This document shows positions 1 to 7,381 of a stretch of DNA of 9,907 nt, in pieces; the first letter of the stretch is position 1; each line of letters opens with the position of its first letter. The DNA lies in NCBI GenBank assembly GCA_949284665.1, contig CASDWR010000200.1, positions 1 to 9,907 of the forward strand, written 5' to 3'. The notes under the pieces are model-generated. The model was not told the DNA's origin. It did not search any database and saw nothing but the letters and a program-made list of their open reading frames with translations. This DNA comes from an uncultured Rikenellaceae bacterium. GTDB taxonomy: Bacteria; Bacteroidota; Bacteroidia; Bacteroidales; Rikenellaceae. The position numbers and the translations under genes are program-made.

Positions 1-3000
1 AATGCGACGAAAGATATCAACATGCAGTACCTTGGAACCGAAGAGGGACTGTCACATCAGGTTGTCAATACGTTCTATCAGGATGAATTCGGATTCATGT
101 GGATCGGGACACAGGACGGACTGAATCGATGGGATGGAAGAAGAGTGGAGGTATACAAACCCGATCGCGATATTCCCGGAACTTTTAGGGCAATTAATAT
201 CCTACAAATGTGCTGTGATGGGGACGGCCATATTTATGTCAGAAGTCTTGAGAGCATATCGGAGTACGATATGCGGGCCAATACGTTCCGGGTGATTTAC
301 AATGGACGGACCGATGCGATTGCCTGGTCGGAAGACGGGTTGTGGATGGCCGCAAACCGAACACTGTTTTGTCGTCGTCCCGGTGTTGCGGATTTTGAAG
401 TTTTTTTTTCGTTCGATACGGATCGGGAATACGAATTGCCGTCGGATGTGTCGATCAATACCATGACTGTTTGTTCCGACGGTTCGTTGTTTGTCGGGAC
501 CGATCGAGCAGGCATGTTTCGGATCGATCCGTCGGGACGGATTACCCGTCAGGTACACATCGGTTTGGTCAACTCCATTTACGAGGATCATTCCGGGACT
601 ATCTGGTTCGCTTCGCGGAACGATGGCCTTTATCGTCTGAACGAGACCGGGGATTTGAAACATTATCTGGCCGGAGAAGAGGGTGGTCTTAAACACAATA
701 TGGTACGGTCGATAGTTCAGGAGAGCGATTCGTGCTATTACGTTGCCACATTTGCCGGTTTGCAGGCCTTGAATCCCCAGACGGGTGTTTTTACCGATTA
801 TTCGTACGACCTGAAAATCGAGACCGAAAATGTCCGTTCCATCATATCGATGTATTATGATCGGGCGGGAACGTTATGGCTTGGAACTTTCCATTTGGGG
901 GTGTTGTACTACAACAGCGTAAACGACATTTATCATTATTATCGTTCGTCGTCCAAAGAAGGAACCGGACGTTTGACCTCTCCGATTGTGAATGCCATGG
1001 CGGAAGACGGTTTTGATCGTATCTGGTTTGGGACCGAAGGTGGTGGTCTCTGTTATTTCGACAAGCGTACCCACGATTTTCATCCATTTACCCATGCTTA
1101 CGGGCGGCAATTTCCTTCGTTGGTTATCAAAGCCCTTTATTACGACGATCGGAATGATTGGCTTTGGGCATCGACGTTGTCGGACGGGGTGTTCAGGGTA
1201 GAGATGCAGACCGGCCGTATTGATCGGACCGATTCGGATGTGTACGATGAACGGGGTCATGTTTCTCGTCTTGCCTACAACATGGTGGCGATGATCGGCA
1301 TCCCCGGAAGCGATACGTTGCTGTTGGCAGCTAAGGGTGGATTGATTGCTCTCGATCCGAAAACGATGACCATGTATGAGATGCCTCAGGCATCGTTGCG
1401 CAATCAGCGTATCAGCCATGTGTGGGACATGACATTCGATCGGAACGGTGATTTGTGGTTCGTGACATCGGTCGACCTGCAACGGGTCGACCTGAAAAAC
1501 GATGTGTCGACAAGATATTCGTTTTCAGACATAGCACGCGGAGGAAATGCGGAATATCACATTGCCCATCTGTTGCGGGATCGTTCCAATCGTATATGGC
1601 TTGGCTCCACCGGAGAGGGCATTTTCCTTTATGACCCCCAAAGTGATTCGTTTCGGCATTATGGCAACGAATCGGGAATTGCCAATGGTTTTATTACCGG
1701 GTTGAAGGAGGGGTCCGACGGCCATTCGCTCTATGTCGCAACCAATGGCGGCTTGTCCCGTTTTGACATAGGGACAAAAAAGTTCGAGAACTATACTGTC
1801 CGGAACGGGTTTCCGTTGAATGAGATTTGTGACGGTGGATTGTGGGTTACCCGAGACGGAGAGGTGTTCGTATGTGGCATTTCAGGTGTGGTGTCCATCG
1901 AGGAGGGCCGGTTGAATTACAATGCGGTAAATGACTATGACGTGTTTGTCAAAGAGGTGTGGGTGGATAATGTCCGTTTGAATCCGGCCGATTCTTCATC
2001 AATGATCGATGAGTCGATTTTGTATGGCAAACGGTTGGTGTTGAAGCCTGGGCATTCGGTGATAAGATTCGAGATAGCGACCAACTCATTGATCCCGAAC
2101 AGCAACGAGCGTATCGAATACAGGCTCGAAGGATTTGATGCCGGTTTCATGGAAGTCGATGATAACCGGATGGTCACCTATTCCAATCTTGATCCAGGGA
2201 GGTATCGTTTCCATGTCAGAAGTTATTTGGCGGGTGGAGAGTCGGCGAGTACGGTTGTCGATGTGTGGGTGAAATCTCCTTTTTACAAACAAGGGTGGTT
2301 CCTGTTCCTGTTGTGTGTCTTGATAGCAATGGCGGTTGTCTTTTCGGTACGTGCCTATTGGTCTCGGAGGGCATTGCAGCAGTCTTTGGCGGCCGAACAG
2401 CGAGAGAAGGCGCATGTAGAAGAGATCAACCAGTCGAAATTGCGGTTTTTTACCAACATGTCGCATGAGTTTCGTACGCCGCTGACTTTGATATCCAGTT
2501 CTTTGGAATTGCTTCTGATGCGCCGGGACATTAAGCCGACGGTATATAACAAGATATTGGATACATACCGGAATGCCCGACGAATGAATCGTTTGGTGGA
2601 TGAGGTGATCGATATCCGCAAATGGGAGCAGGGGTTTTTAAGGTTAAAAGTTCGGCGGGACGATATAGCTGGCTTGCTTCGCGAGTCATGCCAGGCATTC
2701 AGAGAGTATGCATTGGGCAACAATATCGACTATCGAGTTGAATTGCCGGACGATCGGGTGTTCGTATGGTGCGATCCGGAACAGATCGACAAGGTGTTTT
2801 ATAACCTGTTGTCGAATGCTTTCAAATATGTGGATCGGAACGGGCGGATCGAAGTAAGGTTGAAGGCCGATATGGAAGAGGCGATAGTGGAGGTTGCAAA
2901 TACCGGAGAAGGAATCCGGCCTGAAAACTTGTCACGTGTGTTTGAACATTTCTGGCAGGAGGAGCGTGAGGACAGGAAGACGAATGTCAAAGGGTCGGGA

Positions 3001-3990
3001 ATCGGTTTGACGCTGACGAAGGGGATCGTCGAAATGCATGGAGGGACGATTGAGGTTGAAAGCGATCCGGGACGTCTGACGGTTTTCCGAGTAAGGTTCG
3101 GTTTTGAGAAACCGATGGAGAGTGAGAGCGTATCGGTGGTTGAGGGTGGCTCGGACAATGGCGATGAGTCGAAAATGTTCCTTGCGATGGCTGAAGAGAC
3201 GAATGGGTTGGCTTTGCAGAACAGAGACATGAGTGTCAAGATGCTGATTGTGGAAGACAATACGCAGATGCGCGATATGCTCGTTCAGGTTTTCGAGCGG
3301 ATGTATGAAGTCCATACGGCGACCAATGGCATGGAGGGGTTGGAAAAAGCGCGGTCGGTGCAACCGACGATTATTGTGAGTGATGTGATGATGCCCGGGA
3401 TGTCGGGAATCGAGATGTGTCGCAAGTTGAAGACGGAGATAAACACGAGCCATATTCCTGTGGTGTTGTTGACGGCACGGAATGCAGAGGAGTATGCCAT
3501 CGAAGGGCTTCGGACCGGAGCGGACGACTATATTACGAAACCGTTCAATGTCAAATTGCTCGTGGCGAGATGCAACAATATTATCAATGGGCGTCGCAGT
3601 TTGCAACAGAAATACCTGAAAGTCAAGGAAGCGAAGGAGGAATTGCTGACGGAGAATTCGATGGATCAAAAACTTTTGCGGGAAGCCGTAAAGGTGATTG
3701 AGAAACATATTTCCGATGCGCAGTTCAGTATGCAGGCTTTTGCTCAGGAGTTGGGTATGAGTCGGTCGTTGCTTTTTGTCAAGATGAAGGGGCTTACGGG
3801 GCAAACGCCGAACGAGTTTGTCGCATCGTATCGGTTGAAACGTGCGGCCGAACGATTTGATGCCGATCCAGACATTCCGGTATCGAATGTCGCTTACGAT
3901 TTGGGTTTTTCCACTGCCAGCTATTTTATCAAGTGTTTTAAGAATATGTACGGTGTGACTCCGAATGCATACCGTAAGCGAAAGGCCTGA
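1..3990 (+). CDS. Hybrid two-component system sensor-regulator (HTCS), 5'-partial
   Basis: One-protein signalling system of the inner membrane: the periplasmic part senses a glycan fragment and the cytoplasmic part activates a PUL. The frame is open from base 1 with no stop. The ATG at 22 falls inside the first propeller motif and is not preceded by a signal peptide, so the start is upstream of the window. Domains, counting the codon at base 1 as 1: Reg_prop beta-propeller repeats to about 640 (motifs such as WIGTQDGLNRWDG and RIWLGSTGEGIF); Y_Y_Y domain about 695-752; one membrane segment 766-783; HisKA with the phospho-acceptor His822 in MSHEFRTPL; HATPase with N-box around Asn939 and G2 box GSGIGLTLTKG at 998; receiver 1080-1195 with Glu1085/Asp1086, phospho-acceptor Asp1128, Thr1158 and Lys1180; AraC-type HTH 1221-1329. 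All phosphorelay residues are present. The 1329 visible codons already match the family's usual 1300-1450. It probably controls the SusC operon that follows. Confidence 0.96.
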   Translation, partial: NATKDINMQYLGTEEGLSHQVVNTFYQDEFGFMWIGTQDGLNRWDGRRVEVYKPDRDIPGTFRAINILQMCCDGDGHIYVRSLESISEYDMRANTFRVIYNGRTDAIAWSEDGLWMAANRTLFCRRPGVADFEVFFSFDTDREYELPSDVSINTMTVCSDGSLFVGTDRAGMFRIDPSGRITRQVHIGLVNSIYEDHSGTIWFASRNDGLYRLNETGDLKHYLAGEEGGLKHNMVRSIVQESDSCYYVATFAGLQALNPQTGVFTDYSYDLKIETENVRSIISMYYDRAGTLWLGTFHLGVLYYNSVNDIYHYYRSSSKEGTGRLTSPIVNAMAEDGFDRIWFGTEGGGLCYFDKRTHDFHPFTHAYGRQFPSLVIKALYYDDRNDWLWASTLSDGVFRVEMQTGRIDRTDSDVYDERGHVSRLAYNMVAMIGIPGSDTLLLAAKGGLIALDPKTMTMYEMPQASLRNQRISHVWDMTFDRNGDLWFVTSVDLQRVDLKNDVSTRYSFSDIARGGNAEYHIAHLLRDRSNRIWLGSTGEGIFLYDPQSDSFRHYGNESGIANGFITGLKEGSDGHSLYVATNGGLSRFDIGTKKFENYTVRNGFPLNEICDGGLWVTRDGEVFVCGISGVVSIEEGRLNYNAVNDYDVFVKEVWVDNVRLNPADSSSMIDESILYGKRLVLKPGHSVIRFEIATNSLIPNSNERIEYRLEGFDAGFMEVDDNRMVTYSNLDPGRYRFHVRSYLAGGESASTVVDVWVKSPFYKQGWFLFLLCVLIAMAVVFSVRAYWSRRALQQSLAAEQREKAHVEEINQSKLRFFTNMSHEFRTPLTLISSSLELLLMRRDIKPTVYNKILDTYRNARRMNRLVDEVIDIRKWEQGFLRLKVRRDDIAGLLRESCQAFREYALGNNIDYRVELPDDRVFVWCDPEQIDKVFYNLLSNAFKYVDRNGRIEVRLKADMEEAIVEVANTGEGIRPENLSRVFEHFWQEEREDRKTNVKGSGIGLTLTKGIVEMHGGTIEVESDPGRLTVFRVRFGFEKPMESESVSVVEGGSDNGDESKMFLAMAEETNGLALQNRDMSVKMLIVEDNTQMRDMLVQVFERMYEVHTATNGMEGLEKARSVQPTIIVSDVMMPGMSGIEMCRKLKTEINTSHIPVVLLTARNAEEYAIEGLRTGADDYITKPFNVKLLVARCNNIINGRRSLQQKYLKVKEAKEELLTENSMDQKLLREAVKVIEKHISDAQFSMQAFAQELGMSRSLLFVKMKGLTGQTPNEFVASYRLKRAAERFDADPDIPVSNVAYDLGFSTASYFIKCFKNMYGVTPNAYRKRKA

Positions 3991-4051
3991 TTTGTGGCAA
4001 TCGTGATCTCGATTTGTAGATTATTTTGCTATTGTTTTACGAAATAGTGCC

Positions 4052-4081
4052 ATTGATTGTCTGTTTTTTCGTCGATCTTTG
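4052..4081 (+). promoter_or_regulatory. Weak promoter match, distal
   Basis: GATCTTTG at 4074-4081 differs by one base from the Bacteroidota -7 consensus TAnnTTTG. It is preceded after 18 bases by ATTG at 4052-4055, one base off the -33 element TTTG. If used, transcription would begin near 4087. The susC leader would then be about 220 nt and include the inverted repeat at 4146-4201. Two imperfect boxes in an AT-rich region can arise by chance. Confidence 0.2.
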
Positions 4082-4145
4082 TCTTTGGCGAAGATAGCCT
4101 GATTCGGGTATGGGCGTTTGGATGTCGCAACAGAGAGCGAAAACG

Positions 4146-4201
4146 ACATCCGACGAGGGAAAGATTCCGAAGGGGGATGGGGTTTCCGTTTTGTCGGATG
4201 T
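4146..4201. other. Inverted repeat / hairpin in the susC leader
   Basis: ACATCCGAC at 4146-4154 is the exact reverse complement of GTCGGATGT at 4193-4201. In a + strand RNA the stem extends inward by a G-U and an A-U pair. A nested second helix, GGAAA at 4158-4162 with TTTCC at 4183-4187, follows after a small asymmetric bulge, leaving a 20-base G-rich loop. No U-tract follows on the + strand, so it is not a terminator for the regulator gene. On the minus strand the stem is followed two bases later by four T's (complement of 4140-4143), the arrangement of a weak intrinsic terminator. A protein-binding inverted repeat is also possible. Confidence 0.5.
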
Positions 4202-4219
4202 ACAATACGGGGAATCCGG

Positions 4220-4252
4220 TTCTGGGATGAGTGCACTCGGGGTGCATATTTG
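4220..4252 (+). promoter_or_regulatory. Weak promoter match, proximal to susC
   Basis: CATATTTG at 4245-4252 is one base off TAnnTTTG, and TCTG at 4221-4224 is one base off the -33 element TTTG, with a 20-base spacer. The implied start near 4258 gives a leader of about 50 nt, a plausible length for a susC homologue. The palindrome and direct repeat at 4229-4246 would lie between the two boxes. That is unusual for an activator site and weakens either this call or the operator call. Confidence 0.27.
4229..4246 (+). promoter_or_regulatory. Candidate operator: phased direct repeat with a palindrome
   Basis: GAGTGCA at 4229-4235 and GGGTGCA at 4240-4246 are near-identical heptamers (core GTGCA) offset by 11 bp, about one helical turn, so both face the same side of the DNA. 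The first copy is also half of a perfect 10-bp palindrome, GAGTGCACTC at 4229-4238. AraC-family proteins carry two HTH motifs and usually contact direct, helix-phased half-sites, so this is a reasonable target for the neighbouring HTCS. The link to that regulator is inference. Confidence 0.3.
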
Positions 4253-4285
4253 TTCAGGTGTCAAGCCAGAAAATGAACACCAAAC

Positions 4286-4316
4286 CAAATTTAATAATCT
4301 AAAAAAGCCTATGAAA
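4286..4316 (-). promoter_or_regulatory. Possible minus-strand promoter facing the susC leader
   Basis: Read on the minus strand, 4293-4286 is TAAATTTG, a perfect match to the Bacteroidota -7 element TAnnTTTG. Nineteen bases upstream on that strand, 4316-4313 reads TTTC, one base off TTTG. Transcription would start near 4280 and run leftward, antisense to the susC leader. The region is AT-rich and low in complexity, so a chance match is a real alternative. Confidence 0.27.
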
Positions 4317-7300
4317 AATTTGTTTCAAAAACTGTGTCTGCTTGTCGCGACGCTGGCTGTCGGATTTAATGCCGTTGCCCAGAAAGTGGAAGTTTCGGGT
4401 ACAGTGAAGGACAAGAACGGGGTATTGCCCGGGGTGAGTGTAATTATCGAAGGAACCTCGACCGGTGTTGTTACCGATGCACAGGGCCACTATTCCATTG
4501 AGGTGCCGGCGAAAGCTACGCTTGTGTTTTCGTTTCTCGGCTATGAGGAACAACGGATCGAGTGCGGAACGCGGACCAGAATCGACGTGGTGCTCGAAGA
4601 AAATGCGACTCAGATCGAAGAGTTGGTCGTTGTCGGATACGGTTACCAGCGTAAGAGCGACCTGGCTACCTCGGTGACATCGGTGAAAGCCGACGAATTG
4701 AAGAGTTACCCTTCCGGAAATGTTGCCGACATGTTGCGAGGCAGGGCTGCCGGAGTGAATGTCACGAGTTCGTCGGGACGACCTGGATCGTTGCCCGATA
4801 TTACGATTCGTGGTAACCGTTCAATCAGCGCATCGAATACACCGCTTTATATTATCGACGGGTCGGCTTCGGATGCGACCGAGTTCGGAACCCTGAGTGC
4901 GGAAGATATCGAATCGATCGAAATTCTGAAGGATGCCGCATCGCAGGCAATTTACGGTGCACGAGCCAGTGACGGTGTGATTCTCGTTACCACCAAGCGA
5001 GGTAAGGCAGGAAAGACCGAGGTGTCGTATAATGGATACGTGGGTTTGCAAACTTTGTGGCGTAACTTCGATTTCTATTCGCCCGAGGAGTATATGATGC
5101 TGAGACGTGAGGCCAAAGCAGCCGACAAAGGCCTGATAGATGCCCGTGAGTTGTCGGTTGAAGAGGCTTTGGAAGACAATATCATGCAGTCGGTATGGGC
5201 AAGCGGCAATTATGTAGACTGGGAAGATCTCATGTTGAAGAACGCGGTTTACCACAACCACGATGTTTCGATTCGTGGAGGTAGTGAGAAATTACGGGTT
5301 GCCTCCGGGATCAACTTTTTCGATCAGGATGGTATGGTCGTTACGGGGTCGCATTATACGAAAGCATCGTTGCGATTGAACGTCGATTACGACGTAGCCA
5401 AGTGGATCAGTCTCGGTTTCAATACCTCATATGCGTTAACGAAACAGGATCGCGAGGATGGCAACTTTACCGAATACATCACCCGTACTCCGTTTGCCGA
5501 AGTGTATGATGAAGATGGGAATCCGACGAAACAGATCGATTCGGAAGGCCATTACAATCCGCTCTATCGTGCACAGCACTATGGAAGAGAGATTACACGA
5601 AACAACGTCCGTCTCAACTTCTTCATGGATGTCAAACCGTTCAAAGGGTTTAATTACCGTCTGAACGCATCGCTTTACAACCGTCTCAGCGAAGATGGCA
5701 GTTATAAGGATTCCGAGTATCCCGGAGGAGGTTCGACGGCATCGTTGACGTACGATCAGCGTCAGAATTGGGTTGTGGAGAATATTTTTACCTATGATGT
5801 TCCCATCCAAAACAAAAATCATCGGTTGAATGTCACAATGGTACAGTCTGTCGATCATACGTTGACCAAGAGCCTGGGTTATTCGGTGGACAACCTGCCG
5901 ATCGACAAGGACTGGAACTTTATCAGCAATGGAGAATTCACCGGGAAACCCGAACGGGATTACAGTGAAAACAATCTGGTGTCGTTCATGGCACGTGTTC
6001 AATATTCGTTGCATGACCGTTACCTGTTTAATCTGGCGATTCGCCGGGATGGATCGAGCCGTTTCGGGACGCAGCACAAGTGGGGAACATTCCCCTCGGC
6101 CGCATTTGCATGGCGTATCAATCAGGAGGATTTCCTGCGTGATGTGCATTGGCTCGACAATCTCAAATTGCGGGTTAGCTACGGTATAGTAGGTAATCAG
6201 AACGGGATAGACAACTATACGACACTCGGTCTGGCCGATAACGAGTCGTATGAATTCGGCGATGACTACCAGTCGGGATATCTGCCTGGCGACGAACTGT
6301 CCAACCCCAATCTGAAGTGGGAACAGTCTGCCATGACCAACTTCGGGCTTGAGTTCGGATTGTTCAGGGGCCGGTTGAACGGTACGGTTGAATATTACGA
6401 CACGCGGACCAGCAACCTGCTTGTGAAACGTACGTTGAACGCTTCGACCGGATATGTCTCCATGCTCGACAATCTCGGGAAGACTAAATCGAGCGGATGG
6501 GAAGTCTCGCTTAATGGGGATGTCATTCGCAAAAAAGATTTCAACTGGAACATAGGTTTGATCTACAGCAGATACAAGGACGAAATCGTGAAAATCGACG
6601 ATACCCTGGATGAAAACGGTAACTATGCGAGCCAGCCGGCATCGAACTGGATTATCGGTGAACCGATCAATATTTATTACGACTATCTGATCGACGGTAT
6701 CTGGCAATACGACGATTTTGAGATTACGCGCGACGAGTTCGACAATCTTGTCTACACACAGAAACCTACCATCGACACCGATGGTGACGGCATAGCCGAC
6801 AAGGTTCTCGATCACGGGACGGTTGCTCCGGGAATGGTAAAGGTACACGATGCCAATGGAGACGGCGTGATCAATGCCGATGACCGTGTGCCCATCAAGA
6901 AGGATCCCGATTTTACGATGTCGTTGACTTCGACCTGGAGTTGGAAAGGGGTTGATCTGTTCATGGACTGGTATGGTGTTTATGGCCGGAAAATAAAGAA
7001 CTCCTATCTGTATGATTCCAACGACGGAGGTTCGCTCTCCGGAAAGTTGAACGGTGTGAAAGTGAATTATTGGACACCATTCAATCCTTCGAATGAATTC
7101 CCTCGTCCTTCGTACAATTCGAGTGCGACTTATCAGAGCGCTATTGCCATAGAGGATGCTTCGTATATTCGTCTGCGTACGTTGCAGTTGGGATACACCT
7201 TCCCGCAACAGATCGTACGGAAACTTCGCATGTCAAAGCTGAGAGTATATGCAACAGCAACCAATCTGTTGACATTTACGAAGTTCAGGTCATATAGCCC

Positions 7301-7367
7301 CGAATTGACTCCGGGATCGTATCCCGAATCCAGGCAGTTCGTATTGGGAGTAAACGTAACATTTTAA
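4311..7367 (+). CDS. SusC/RagA-family TonB-dependent outer-membrane transporter
   Basis: Imports oligosaccharides across the outer membrane, powered by TonB-ExbBD, with SusD as a lid on its outer face. The product is 1018 aa, a normal size. I chose ATG 4311 because it begins a clear signal peptide (MKN, a hydrophobic core, AVAQ near residue 24). The same frame is open back to 4110, but that would bury the signal sequence. Order: signal 1-24; CarboxypepD_reg-like domain about 27-100 (SGTVKDKNGVLPGVSV); TonB-box-like IEELVVVGYG 102-111; plug about 115-229 (TIRGNRSI, PLYIIDG, ending ILVTTKRGK); 22-strand-type barrel to the end, closing in an aromatic beta-signal (VLGVNVTF). No STN domain precedes the first domain, so sigma/anti-sigma signalling is not expected. 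Two acidic calcium-loop-like motifs lie at 822-830 and 847-859. SusD follows after 14 bases. The substrate is not evident. Confidence 0.97.
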   Translation: MKNLFQKLCLLVATLAVGFNAVAQKVEVSGTVKDKNGVLPGVSVIIEGTSTGVVTDAQGHYSIEVPAKATLVFSFLGYEEQRIECGTRTRIDVVLEENATQIEELVVVGYGYQRKSDLATSVTSVKADELKSYPSGNVADMLRGRAAGVNVTSSSGRPGSLPDITIRGNRSISASNTPLYIIDGSASDATEFGTLSAEDIESIEILKDAASQAIYGARASDGVILVTTKRGKAGKTEVSYNGYVGLQTLWRNFDFYSPEEYMMLRREAKAADKGLIDARELSVEEALEDNIMQSVWASGNYVDWEDLMLKNAVYHNHDVSIRGGSEKLRVASGINFFDQDGMVVTGSHYTKASLRLNVDYDVAKWISLGFNTSYALTKQDREDGNFTEYITRTPFAEVYDEDGNPTKQIDSEGHYNPLYRAQHYGREITRNNVRLNFFMDVKPFKGFNYRLNASLYNRLSEDGSYKDSEYPGGGSTASLTYDQRQNWVVENIFTYDVPIQNKNHRLNVTMVQSVDHTLTKSLGYSVDNLPIDKDWNFISNGEFTGKPERDYSENNLVSFMARVQYSLHDRYLFNLAIRRDGSSRFGTQHKWGTFPSAAFAWRINQEDFLRDVHWLDNLKLRVSYGIVGNQNGIDNYTTLGLADNESYEFGDDYQSGYLPGDELSNPNLKWEQSAMTNFGLEFGLFRGRLNGTVEYYDTRTSNLLVKRTLNASTGYVSMLDNLGKTKSSGWEVSLNGDVIRKKDFNWNIGLIYSRYKDEIVKIDDTLDENGNYASQPASNWIIGEPINIYYDYLIDGIWQYDDFEITRDEFDNLVYTQKPTIDTDGDGIADKVLDHGTVAPGMVKVHDANGDGVINADDRVPIKKDPDFTMSLTSTWSWKGVDLFMDWYGVYGRKIKNSYLYDSNDGGSLSGKLNGVKVNYWTPFNPSNEFPRPSYNSSATYQSAIAIEDASYIRLRTLQLGYTFPQQIVRKLRMSKLRVYATATNLLTFTKFRSYSPELTPGSYPESRQFVLGVNVTF

Positions 7368-7381
7368 TTGATGATTAGGAG

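Larger units (their letters stand above)
3991..4310. promoter_or_regulatory. Intergenic control region and susC leader
   Basis: This 320-base gap separates the regulator stop from the SusC start and is the natural place for the operon promoter and the HTCS operator. The first 120 bases are AT-rich with T-tracts (T6 at 4064-4069). The middle, 4145-4245, is G-rich on the + strand and holds a 9-bp inverted repeat, several G-tracts and a palindrome. The last 50 bases are the A-rich, C/A-patterned leader common before susC homologues. I see no gene. The stretch from 4110 is open in frame with SusC, but its translation lacks any domain or signal. No convincing intrinsic terminator for the regulator gene is visible; the best candidate is a 5-bp stem at 3999-4014. 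Confidence 0.7.

Noticed and set aside
22..24. ATG 22 as the true start of the HTCS
   Set aside because: Codons 1-7 are open and the Met lies inside the first propeller motif. There is no signal peptide or upstream spacer, so the real start is left of the window.
2932..3804. 290-codon open frame on the minus strand opposite the HTCS kinase/receiver region
   Set aside because: It overlaps three clear catalytic or receiver motifs on the + strand. Its product is His/Arg-rich with no recognisable family, as expected for a shadow frame.
3999..4014. Terminator after the HTCS gene
   Set aside because: The stem is only 5 bp (AATCG/CGATT) around a 6-base loop, and the following sequence is a broken T-rich stretch. 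The T6 run at 4064-4069 has no stable hairpin before it.
4021..4288. Three overlapping minus-strand open frames of 71-83 codons in the intergenic gap
   Set aside because: All three reverse frames are open over the same G-rich stretch, which points to composition rather than coding. None shows a domain or a credible start.
4110..4310. N-terminal extension of SusC from ATG 4110, 67 extra codons
   Set aside because: The extension would place a perfect signal peptide (from 4311) inside the protein. Its residues resemble no SusC domain, and the stretch contains the hairpin and repeats of a leader. The open frame follows from the G-rich, stop-poor composition.
5436..7208. 590-codon open frame on the minus strand opposite SusC
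   Set aside because: It mirrors a strongly supported SusC frame. Its translation shows no domain, signal peptide or plausible start context. Codon choice in the sense gene avoids the reverse-strand stops.
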